DNA from: Pegea sp. RAD2-039
Lineage: Eukaryota > Chordata > Thaliacea > Salpida > Salpidae
Direction: 5' to 3'
DNA length: 64,000 bases
NCBI GenBank assembly: GCA_034620365.1
Contig: JAQGEQ010000139.1
Coordinates: 124,001-188,000, forward strand
Shown: piece by piece, positions 1-10,984 of the stretch
Numbering within the stretch: the stretch's first letter is position 1
Layout: the number at the start of each line of letters is the position of its first letter
Translations under genes and position numbers: made by a program
Notes under the pieces: generated by a model
The model's input: only the letters and a program-made list of their open reading frames with translations
Database searches by the model: none
Told to the model about the DNA's origin: nothing

Positions 1-1414
1 AAACTATTTTTAAAGTTTAAGTCCTACTAGATTTTAAAGTTTTTAATTTTTTAATTCTATTACAACCATAAAGGCTTAGTTTCAATAACAGATAAATAAA
101 CTTTCACTAACCATATCTACATACTTTATTTTTACAATGTTATTTAAATCTTTGATCATGTCAACCGTAGAGTATAGTAGAAGCTCTTGTTTACTGCCAT
201 TCTACCTAACTGAAACTTGTGTTTGATAAATTGTTTGTTCTTAAAAACAAGTTTGATATTAATGCAACTTTCAGAAAACCTTTAACCAGCTCTAATGAAA
301 AGATTATTGATTTCACATTTTAAAGTTATTCTGAACATTCCCAAATTGTTTTTACATTAAACTAAGTTTATTGATCCTAAATAATAACACTGAGGTGTTT
401 ATTACTTACAATAATATAAAGATCAAAGTTTAAAAGTATGAGATTGCATTTTGAGTGTTTACAACTGTTTAATAAGCCAATTAATTTAAAGCTGAGTTTT
501 TATACTTTTGGTGAAACAAGATTTTCAAGCAGACGTTGAATACGTGATTGCACATAAACAGTTGTACATAACAGGGTTAATAAAGTAAATACAATTGAGT
601 TGTCTGACACAATTTTAATATTAAGTAAACAGTTTTACTTTTCTCAAATCTAAAAATGGTTTTCTTTTTTTGAAATATTCAAGGTAACAACGTTGAAAGA
701 GTTTTTATATATTTTAAGTATAATGCTGGTGGAATTTTCATAAGATCGATGAACTCTATGAACATTTTCAAACTTCCTGATAATTTTATATTTGTTATAA
801 AAATAATATTTATAAGTATTTATAAGTTAAGTTGCAAATTCTTAAACTTAGCATCTTACAAAAACAACTCAACAGTTGATTTCTATATGGAGTATTATCA
901 AAAGTAAATTATTTTTTACTTATATCATAATTTATAACTTGTTTGCATCTGATCAAAGTAAATAGTGCAGAAAATGTACAATAAAAAAATAGTGTTTACG
1001 AATTTGTAAAAATATTTTGTATAAATTCGACAAAGTAATTTATTAAACTTTAAATTGTTGAAAGTTAATTCATTAGTTATAAATTACTTAAACTCTCTTT
1101 ATAAATCAGTTAAATTAAACTAATAGCAGGTTTAGTTACCTGAAGATATTTATTACAAGCAAATAAAAAGTACTTACTTGTGTATGAACTTATGAGCTGA
1201 TAGTAATTTATTAGTTTTTTTATTAAAAAAAGTAAAATAAATACAATTTTTAATTCATTACATTATTTAAAATAAAATTACAAATCTTTTTGTCAATCTT
1301 AAACAAGTAAGTTAATAATACCACTATATACTTCAAGTAAGCTTTTAAGTAAACAAAGAGATATATACAAATTTTAATAATACAAGCATTTTAAAAGTTT
1401 GAAAATCGGCAAAA
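1..1414. other. AT-rich stretch with no recognisable gene
   Basis: Very AT-rich, low-complexity sequence. The only open frame of note, on the minus strand near 1345-1542, has no recognisable motif and continues into the repeat that starts near 1415. I see no exon-like segment, RNA gene or transposon protein here. Confidence 0.6.
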
Positions 1415-3826
1415 AGTTTGAGTAGATCCAAGATATTGTAAACACAAAGAAGACGGAAATAAAAACTAAGCAGTTTTCTAAATAATTTGATTTTTATCAA
1501 AACTTTAAATTCAGCTGAGTATACATTTGGGATGTTTACCAAAGCGTGAAATAGCTTTCTTTTGTATCAAAAAAATTCGGATTACATTTAAATACTAAGA
1601 ACAAAATTTGTGTAAGAGTCCCTTTGAATTCCATTTAAACTTCTATTATTACCCAGCATCAATGTCCATATAGGTTTAAAGATATTTTTCTTTAGTTAAG
1701 TAATATTAATAAAATAATTGAAATTTTACACAGTTAAAAAGCAAGAACCATGTGTATGAAGAAACCGACCTTTGACATCAGTTAAAAGCTCAAATTATGA
1801 AACTTGATAGAAATATTCAAAAGTAAAATATTTCTCACAGATTAAGTCATTAAATGAAGCGTTAAAACAATTTCATAAAACTTATTTATCAAGTACTTTG
1901 ACAGATTTCCAACTTTTAATTTATTAATTGAAAAAGTTGAAGACTTAAAAAATCCCATTTTGCTATATATTAAAAGCAATTTGATGAAGTTTAGTTTAGG
2001 TCTCAACTTTGCTTATTGAATCAATTTTCAAGAAAATCTCTTCCTAGAAGAGGAAATGAATTCAGAATTTTCTTATCCTATGAGTATTTTCTATCAGTAA
2101 ACCCAAGCAGATTTTTATATATATACTTGAATGATTTGAATTTATTTTGACAATCATCAAATAAAGCATTAAAAAGCATTTTTATGCAAAACAATTTCTG
2201 AATAAGAAATATCAAAGAAATAAGGTTACTACAAGATCGTAAAACTGTTCTTCAAATCTGAACTGACTTCATTTTATAAGTCATGAAATTTAAAGATTTA
2301 AAATAAGAAATAATCTAAAGTGTTTTGAAATTAATATAACCTATTACATCCTTATAAAGGAAAGATTTGATTAATTGAGATAAACCGTTTCATTACCAAA
2401 CCTGATTAAAAATAGTTTCTGAAATTAAAATAATTCAGTTTCGACGAGTATCAAAATAAGGTTAGAAGTTAATGTAGTTAGGATTTCATAATTTACCAGA
2501 AAATATTTTGGTAAACAAAAAGGTTCTAAAAGATTATCTTTATTACAAAGAAAGTAAATAGAGTTTTTACTTTAAGAAAACAATCTTTTAAAAATTAAAA
2601 ACTTTGTTAAAATAATAAGAAAATACTCCAATATTTTGTTTGTTAGACATTTTAGAATATATATGAAGATATCTAATCATTAATACTGATTTGATTTAAG
2701 TTTCTTCTAAATTCTTCCAAATATCTTAAAAGCCCAGAAAGTGATGAAAGACATGAAAAAGTATTTAAAAATATTTTTTAACACCAACTTTTAAAGGCAA
2801 AATAATTAAGGCATGAAGATAACAGACTGCTTAAAATCTTAATGGGATTTTCTATCAAATTGTTTTAAATGATATGATTAAATAAAATAAAATATGTTGC
2901 AATCTTTATGTTCACCTAAATAAAAATAATCTTGAAAATGATTTAGTAAACTGCAATATGTAGGTGCTCTTTCTAGGCATCTGATTGGTTGATTAAAATA
3001 GCTATTTTGATATAAATATATTTTTACTATTATTTAGATAAAGTTGGTTACAAGTTAACTTTTTATGAGCTCTTTTCTTTAACTTTTGATTACCAAATAA
3101 AAACTATTTACAAACTATAATTACTTCATAACTTCAGAGTACAAAGTTTACTGATGAATTTCATTGGATTATTCATTTTTTATTGGGTAATAGAAGCTTT
3201 ACTGTTAGTGAAATGTTTTATCAACCAAGTTTCTAAAATCTTTTAAAAATTTATCTTTCAAATATTGGAAAGTCAGTAACAGTAGAATCAAGATCTAGGA
3301 GAAATTTATCTATAGAAAGTTTTATGCTAAAATAATTTGAATCATAAAGTTTATACGAACAATTTTTCATCTAAAAAAAATCTACATTTATAGTTTAGAA
3401 TATTTCCAGTAAAATTAGAAAAATAATTTTCGAAAGTTTTCACTTTGAAAAAATTTCTTCTTCAGCTTTTGTAATTTATCCAATTATCAAATAAGGTGTT
3501 AAAACGATAAATTAAGATAAAATAGTAATTATAGAATTACTGATTCATCAAACTTTTACTTGTACATCTATAAAACCTTCAACAAAAACAACAACCGGAT
3601 TTGAGAAAGAATTTTATTCAACTTAAAAAAAGTTATGATATAGATAAGTTTGTTTCAATAAAGAAATGACTCTTCTATTAATACTTAAACAATATCACAA
3701 GTTTTTGAAGTAGCCTATATTGACGTATTTATTGGTTTAAGAGGTATCTTTAGAAGTTGATTGCTGAAAATTTAAATTAATCTGTTATGTATGTTTGAAT
3801 TGGGTAACAGCAGAATAATTTGCCAC
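1415..3826. repeat. Large AT-rich repeat, copy 1 (direct repeat of 8190-9827)
   Basis: Three blocks match the region 8190-9827 in the same orientation: 1415-1800 matches about 8190-8595; 2640-2950 matches about 8640-8955; 3130-3826 matches about 9125-9827. Between the first two blocks this copy carries about 0.8 kb absent from the other. Between the second and third, the two copies differ in sequence. The last two blocks also form the left arm of the long inverted repeat. No transposase, reverse transcriptase or other coding sequence is visible, so the class is unknown. A non-autonomous element or a segmental duplication both fit. Confidence 0.8.
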
Positions 3827-4026
3827 TTGCGTGAATGTGTCATCACCTACTACTCTATATAACTTGTTAATTCTGTAGTTGTCTCTCCTGTTGTTTGTTC
3901 CATGTACCTCTGTTACTTACCGCTGCTTATAGTCGCCTTCTACTGTAAAATAATACTCTGAGAATCAATAAGCAAATATCATTCTACTAGGTTTTGCAAA
4001 CATTTATCATATTGTTATTATTTTGT
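2895..4026 (+). repeat. Left arm of a long inverted repeat
   Basis: This arm reads in reverse complement at 5003-6127. The outer end pairs the segment starting AATCTTTATGTTCACC with its complement near 6110-6127. The inner end pairs CATTTATCATATTGTTATT near 4000 with its complement near 5010. The arms look about 95% identical by eye, with few small indels. The stretch 3800-3990 within the arm has more mixed composition and resembles the Gypsy LTR at 9828-10099 in short blocks, for example around TTTGCCACTTGCGTGAATG and ATAGTCGCCTT. Confidence 0.88.
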
Positions 4027-5002
4027 ATATATGTTGATGTTGGACCTCTAGATATAAATTTGAACAGTTTTAAAATGCTGTAAGGAAAGTTTTAACAATA
4101 AATGTTTAAAGAGAAACGAAAAATCATAAACTTTTAAACTATTTTTCAAACTTCAATTAAAAAATTTTGAGCAAATATAAGAAATTTTTAATTTAAATTT
4201 AAACCAATTTTTCAGTTCATGATAAACTAAAGATCAAAACAGTTTAAAAAAATTAAAAAGAGCTTTTCAACAAGTTACTTAAAAAATGGGATTAACAAAA
4301 CTCATAAACGCAATTTAATCTAATTAATAAAAAAGAACGTTTAAAAGAGAACTAAATAGAGAGTATTTTTCAACCCCTGGAATTTAGAAGATTATTTAAA
4401 TCTATGATTAGATTAATACAACCAATGATCAAAGAAATGTATATGTACCAGTATGAAATAGTTTCTAACCGATGATGCATTTAAGGAATTTTTGAAACAA
4501 TGGTATTAATTTGGTTCTAAATTTGTTTTAAAAAGCTTTGATAATGAAATACTTTGTTGAAACCAAACTAGAAAATCAAACTTTTCTGTAATTGTTAAAT
4601 TTTTATCACTTTTTATTTTTAATTAATAAAAAAAACGATGAAATTCATATTGACTAGTAGTATACAGATTGTAAAATGCTTTTTCTTAATAAAAAAACGT
4701 ATTTCTTGAGCTTAAAAGTTTGATTTAAAAAGGCCAATGAGGTGTAAAGTTTGTAAAAAAGCATTCACAAAAAAACTCAAGTAAAATCGGCTAAACGTCA
4801 TTTTGTTTCAACACTTAAGCCTGAAATTCTATATAAAATTGTATAAAAATGCATTATAAAGAATAGGTAATACGTCGCAACCGTATTTTTGATTAATAAG
4901 ATGCCAAAACTAAAAAATAAGTTTACAAAATAAGCAGCGATGTAAAAGCAAATAAACGAAGATGGATCTGTTGAAAGATCTGAGACCAACAAATGTGTTT
5001 TA
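4027..5002. repeat. Spacer (loop) of the long inverted repeat
   Basis: About 0.98 kb of AT-rich sequence between the two arms. It has no convincing coding capacity: the minus-strand open frame at 4798-5007 is hydrophobic, without known motifs, and runs into the right arm. Confidence 0.75.
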
Positions 5003-6127
5003 AACAAAATAATAACAATATGATAAATGTTTGCAAAACCTAGTAGAATGAGATTTGCTTATTGATTCTCAGAGTATTATTTTACAGTAGAAAGCGACTA
5101 TAAGCAGCGGTAAGTAACAGAGGTACATGGAACAAATAACAGGAGAGACAACTACAGAATTAACAAGTTATATAGAGTAGTAGGTGATGACACATTCACG
5201 CAAGTGGCAAATTATTTTGCTGTTACCCAATTCAAACATACATGACAGATTAATTTAAATTTTCAGCAATCAACTTATAAAGATACCTCTTAAACCAATA
5301 AATACGTCAATATAGGCTACTTCAAAAACTTGTGATATTGTTTAAGTATTAATAGAAGAGTCATTTCTTTATTGAAACAAACTTATCTATATCATAACTT
5401 TTTTTAAGTTGAATAAAATTCTTTCTCAAATCTGGTTGTTGTTTTTGTTGAAGGTTTTATAGATGTACAAGTAAAAGTTTGATGAATTAGTAATTTTATA
5501 ATTACTATTTTATCTTAAATTATCGTTTCAACACCTTATTTGATAATTGGATAAATTACAAAAGCTGAAGAAGAAATTTTTTCAAAGTGAAAACTTTCGA
5601 AAATTATTTTTTTGATTTTACTGGAAATATTCTAAACTATAAATGTAGATTTTTTTTAGATGAAAAATTGTTCGTATAAACTTTATGATTTAAATTATTT
5701 TAGCATAAAACTTTCTATAGATAAATTTCTCCTAGATCTTAATTCTACTGTTACTGACTTTCCAATATTTAAAAGATAAATTTTTAAAAGATTTTACAAA
5801 CTTGGTTGATAAAACATTTCACTAACAGTAAAGCTTGTATTACCCAATAAAAAATGAATAATCCAATGAAATTCATCAGTAGACTTTGTACTCTGAAGTT
5901 ATGAAGTAATTATAGTTTGTAAATAGTTTTTATTTGGAATCAAAAGTTAAAGAAAAGAGCTCATAAAAAGTTAACTTGTAACCAACTTTATCTAAATAAT
6001 CGTAAATTTATAATGACACCAAAGAACTATTTTAATCAACCAATCAGATGCCTAGAAAGAGCACCTACATATTGCAGTTTACTAAACCATTTTCAAGATT
6101 ATTTTTATTTAGGTAAACATAAAGATT
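5003..6127 (-). repeat. Right arm of the long inverted repeat
   Basis: Reverse complement of 2895-4026. Arm plus spacer plus arm span about 3.2 kb, so a transcript crossing it could fold into a double-stranded stem of more than 1 kb. High arm identity implies a recent inversion-duplication, gene conversion between arms, or a fold-back type element. I could not identify flanking target-site duplications by eye. Confidence 0.88.
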
Positions 6128-8189
6128 TAGGCATTTAAACAATCGTTAACTTTTTTGCTTCCTTATTGTAATTTTCAAAAGAAAGAAATACTTTAGTATG
6201 TATATAACCTTCTTACCTATAACTGGTGCATCATTATAAATTACTCCAACTTGCATAAATTAAGATTTCTATCTTTTACTGTCAAAAGTACTTTTAGATT
6301 GAAGATGATGATTATACATCTGCGCATCAGGATAAATAGTTATATGTTTTAAAAGATTTTTTACATTAACATGTCTTACTTAGTTGTACATATCCTCCTA
6401 TCAATCATAATGATTGTAAAATCAAATTTGAAAAACCGAAGCTGTATTTTTTAAAAGTATAAAAATAAAAAAGTTTAAGTTGATCTGAAAGCAGAACAAA
6501 AAAAAAATTGGTGAAGTGATAGAAACTATAAACTCTACTAAAATAAATTCTAAACCTTGCCTGAATTAGAAATTACAAAATAAAAAAAAAAATACATTTA
6601 CGAATAGTTTGTAAAAACTTTTGGTAAACATAAAAAAGAATTAAAAATTGCTGCAATTCAAAATTGTATTAGTAAAAATGCTAACTAGGATGAAGGCTGT
6701 GAAACTGTTTGTAAAGTTTATGAACTAGGTAACTTGCCTTGGCTACTTATTTTGCTGATAATTTTTTATTGATGATTTAAAATATTAGCACACATTTACT
6801 CGATGGATTATATGAAATTTGTATATCATTTGTATTTCAAAACTTGACTAAATTGAAAAAACTTTCTTACATTTTCTATTTTTAAGTACATCAATTTTTT
6901 ACTATAATTATAATTGTAGCTTAATGACCAACAAATTGAAGTCAAACTTAAGGGAGAATTATAGGGAGAAATATTATCTAATAATAAGAAGAACAGTATT
7001 TCAAGGGAAACTTCAATCTTTCAACTTTGAACTTCTCAACATAATGAGGTGAAATAAGAACCAAATAAGAAAAAAACTAAACTGATAAACTACTAAACAC
7101 AAATTAGACTGATAAATCACTAAGCAAACGTTTACAAAAATTCATCTATACTTTAATGAATGCATTGCGAAAACATTGATGATAATTATCAAAGAAAGAC
7201 TTATGGATGAAATACAAACTTATTAACTTTATACTATCTTGGGCAGTGTACTTTCAACAAAAATGACATATAAGAATTAAAATTAAATTCTAAAAATTTG
7301 TATTATTGAATTTTGTAAACGCTCACATCAATAAAGATGTTAGAAATGACTCTTTTATATCTGGAAAGATGCGAAAGCTGAGAACAATAGTTTTGTGCAA
7401 TTTGTTTGATAAAAAAACCAATTACTCTCATTTATAGTGTTCTAGCATGAAATACAACTTTTTATGGTGGTCAATAAGTCTAGTAAATTAAACTTGTTAA
7501 ACTAATGGTCGTTATTAAATAATTATCGTTTTATTTTGTTAAGTCAACCAATTTTTAAGAAAATAAGTATTTCAAGTTATGCTAAATGAAATTATAAACA
7601 TGTAGATGATTTATACTTTCATAAAATATGAATTTGGTAAACAATTATTTTATTTTTCCTTTTCAATTAACTTGTATTGTGTACTTAAATTAAAGGACTT
7701 GCAATCTTTACAACTTAACTTCTTGTCCAGTTTAATATACTTTTAAATGGTTACAAAAATATGCACTACCATTTGAAACATATAAAGACGCTCTAAGAAG
7801 CAAATAACTTTTTAAGTTAGCGTTTGATAGAAGCATGCAACATTTTAGCATTTTAAACTTCTGATTGCATTTTTTTGTATGAAAAATTGTTTTTAGCTTG
7901 GTTTGTTATTTATTCAAGGTTTAAAGCATCCAAAACTTGTTAGAAAATTCTGTAGCATAAATCTATGAAAAATAATGAGTTTCATTATGAAGATATGATC
8001 AATGTTATTAAAATGTGAGTGTTCATTGAATTTTTATGCTTATAAACAATCTAAATGTGTTAGTTGTGAAACCACTTTAATTTGAATGTATAGTAATCAG
8101 TGTATCTAATCTAACTGAATCCAAATTATGCTATTTCTAATTTTTTAACATGATGCATTAATCTTATATAATTATCTAATTATAATATT
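6128..8189. other. AT-rich intergenic sequence, nothing recognised
   Basis: Long A/T runs without open frames above background, no transposon protein homology and no RNA gene. It separates the inverted repeat from the second direct copy of the large AT-rich repeat. Confidence 0.55.
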
Positions 8190-9827
8190 TGTGTAGATCC
8201 AAGATATTGTAAACACAAAAAACGATGAAAATAAAAACTAAGCAGTTTTTTAAATAAATTGATTTTTCTCAAAACTTTAAATTCAGCTGAGTATAAATTT
8301 GGGATGTTTACCAAAGCGTGAAATACATAAAACAATGTTTCAAACAGTTTTCTTTTGTATAAAAAAAAATTGGATTAAATTCAAATTCTAAGAAAAAAAT
8401 TGTTTAAGGGTCCCTTTGTATTCCATTCAAACTTCTATAACTACCCAGCATTAATGTATCATATAGTCTTAAAGATGTTTTTCTTTATCTAAGTAATATC
8501 ATCAAAATAATTGAAATTTTACACAGTTAAAAAGCAGGAACTATCTGTATGAAGAAACCGAACTTTGACATCAGTTAAAAGCTCAAATTTTAGAATGATC
8601 TTTCAAGCAGTGAAAACCAATAGTTAAAGAAAATACTTAAAAATTTTATTTGTTAGACATTTTAGGCTATACATGAAGATATCTAATCATTAATACTGAT
8701 TTAATTTAAGTTTCTTCTAAATTCTTCCAAATATCTTAAAAACCCAGAAAGTGATGAAAGACATGAAAAAGTATTTAAAAATATTTTTTAACACCAACTT
8801 TTAAAGGCAAAATAATTAAGGCATGAAGATAACAGACTGCTTAAAATCTTAATGAGATTTTCTATCAAATTGTTTTAAATTATATGATTAAATAAAATAA
8901 AATATGTTGCAATCTTTATGTTCACCTAAATAAAAATAATCTTGAATATGATTTAGTAAATTTTATTAGAATGTGCAAATTAATTTAATTTTTTTATAAG
9001 AAAATAGAACAACAAACCTGAATGTAATAATTTTTGATAACCGATTTTTTTATATTTTGTTTTAATTTTCTGGTAATCTGTAATCTGGTAAAATGTTTAA
9101 TTTATGATGCTAGCAAAGTGACTCATAGCTTCAGAGTACAAAGTTTACTGATGAATTTCATTGGATTATTCATTTTTTATTGGGTAATAGAAGCTTTACT
9201 GTTAGTGAAATGTTTTATCAACCAAGTTTGTAAAATCTTTTAAAAATTTATCTTTTAAATATTGGAAAGTCAGTAACAGTAGAATTAAGATCTAGGAGAA
9301 ATTTATCTATAGAAAGTTTTATGCTAAAATAATTTAAATCATAAAGTTTATACGAACAATTTTTTATTTAAAAAAGTTCTAAATTTATAGTTTAGAATAT
9401 TTCCAGCAAAATTAGAAAAATAATTTTCGAAAGTTTTCACTTTGAAAAAATTTCTTCTTCAGCTTTTGTAATTTATCCAATTATCAAATAAGGTGTTAAA
9501 ACGATAAATTAAGATAAAATAGTAATTATAAAATTACTGATTCATCAAACTTTTACTTGTACATCTATAAAACCTTCAACAAAAACAACAACCGGATTTG
9601 AGAAAGAATTTTATTCAACTTAAAAAAAGTTATGATATAGATAAGTTTGTTTCAATAAAGAAATGACTCTTCTATTAATACTTAAACAATATCACAAGTT
9701 TTTGAAGTAGCCTATATTGACGTATTTATTGGTTTAAGAGGTATCTTTAGAAGTTGATTGCTGAAAATTTAAATTAATCTATATTATGTATGTTTGAATT
9801 GGGTAACAGCAAAATAATTTGCCAATC
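8190..9827. repeat. Large AT-rich repeat, copy 2
   Basis: Direct copy of the repeat at 1415-3826, shorter because it lacks about 0.8 kb of internal sequence. Homology to the left inverted-repeat arm stops exactly at AATAATTTGCCA, where the Gypsy LTR begins at 9828. That is what would be expected if the LTR element inserted into, or recombined with, this copy. The plus-strand frame 9034-9243 inside it is a hydrophobic AT-rich artefact. Confidence 0.8.
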
Positions 9828-10099
9828 TGTTATTTTAAGAACTTTTAAAAAGTTAGTTAAAGAATTTGATATATGAGCTTAACGATAGTGAGTTAATCCA
9901 GTTAATCAAAAAGAAGACTGTAGTGATAATGACTGTTTACATAGATCTTTATTCAAATTATTAAGGCGACTAACAAGTACAATTTTTATATCGACGTTAC
10001 GCGCCACTAACAACATAGCCTATTACTGAATGACAACGGTCTATAAGAGAATGTCATTTAACACATTTACGTCAGCGGCAAAATAATGTTATATGACAT
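9828..10099 (-). mobile_element. Ty3/Gypsy-type long terminal repeat, minus orientation
   Basis: On the minus strand the sequence begins TGTCATATAACA directly after a polypurine tract (GGTTGGGGAGAA, complement of about 10101-10112) and ends AAAATAACA. This gives a TG...CA bounded LTR of about 272 bp. It contains a TATA-like TATAAAAAT and an AATAAA polyadenylation-like signal. A related LTR lies on the plus strand near 35450-35700, sharing TTTTGCCG near its start and GTCGCCTTAATAATT further in. The polypurine tract makes this the 3' LTR of an element whose internal part lies to the right. Confidence 0.7.
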
Positions 10100-10984
10100 T
10101 CTCCCCAACCAAATAATTGGGCCAAATAGTAAAGTTCGCACGCTGTCTCATTATTGCCATCAACGACAATTAGTCCTAACAGTGGCCCTTTTAAGGTACA
10201 TCTGTAAATGATTTGGTGAACTGCTGGTATCCAAACCATCAACGTTTATCATCATCTAACCATTGGAAACCTCTAGATTCGTTCCTCTATTCATCTTCTT
10301 CCTCTTTAGTCAAGATGTCATCAAGATTTTCCTTTATATCATTTGGTGAAACCTGTCAGGAAGTATCCTCTCTATTACACCGTCGAGAATGAACGACACA
10401 GTGTTGTTTATCAGCATTTGGGTATCTGGCTAAATCCCTCAAAGAAACGTTAGATTGCCTGCCATCGGGAAAGCGGATTCACGCGTAAATCGAATTAGTC
10501 TCTAGCAGTTCAACCTTTTTATCACCATTTTGTTTATTGGCTAGAATAAGTAATCTTCTTTCTAAGTGATATCATAATTATGTAATTAATCATAATTAAA
10601 TCCCGGAAAAGCCCTTTCAATAACGATGATTTTACATCTCTTCTTCTGGAGTGATATTATGAAGCGCTCTGCTTGCTTCTTCAAATCTATTTTTTCACAA
10701 CTGTCACCAACGAAAATCAAATATGTGTTTTACGATAGTAGTTCCAAAGAGACTCTCGATTACCAGCATCCCGTACATAGAGTTTCTACATTGAAACCTA
10801 TAATTGGATGGTTGGAAAGATCTGTTTCGGTTTTAGCTTGAACAATTGAGTATTTTATAGCAGCATCAAGTCCTAATATAATAGTTCTATAAGGGTTCTT
10901 CTTGATATTTCTTAGTAACCCATTTCATATTTACACCGTGGTTCTCATTTCAAATCAAACTTACCGCCTCTTTCTCTTCTCATA
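10100..10984 (-). mobile_element. Ty3/Gypsy internal region, degraded
   Basis: Minus-strand translation shows the C-terminal end of a Gypsy polyprotein with stops. The segment NVSLRDLARYP (about 10420-10460), preceded by KVELLETN, has the typical downstream-of-integrase form VELL.AN.TY......GR..NVSLRDLA. The segment NHPIIGFNVETL near 10780-10840 resembles protease-proximal sequence of such elements. The same integrase-terminal motif recurs in the minus-strand Gypsy copy at 29.5 kb. The region is broken by stop codons and frameshifts and is cut off on the right by LINE-A copy 1. The plus-strand open frame at 10626-10841 is antisense to this remnant. Confidence 0.65.

Noticed and set aside
4798..5007. 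Minus-strand 69-codon frame in the inverted-repeat loop
   Set aside because: No motif; crosses into the right arm and has no counterpart in the left arm.
9034..9243. Plus-strand open frame with hydrophobic sequence in the repeat
   Set aside because: Lies inside a repeated AT-rich segment, and homologous copies do not keep the frame; hydrophobicity is what random AT-rich sequence gives.
10626..10841. Plus-strand frame of 71 codons
   Set aside because: Antisense to a Gypsy internal remnant that is better explained on the minus strand.
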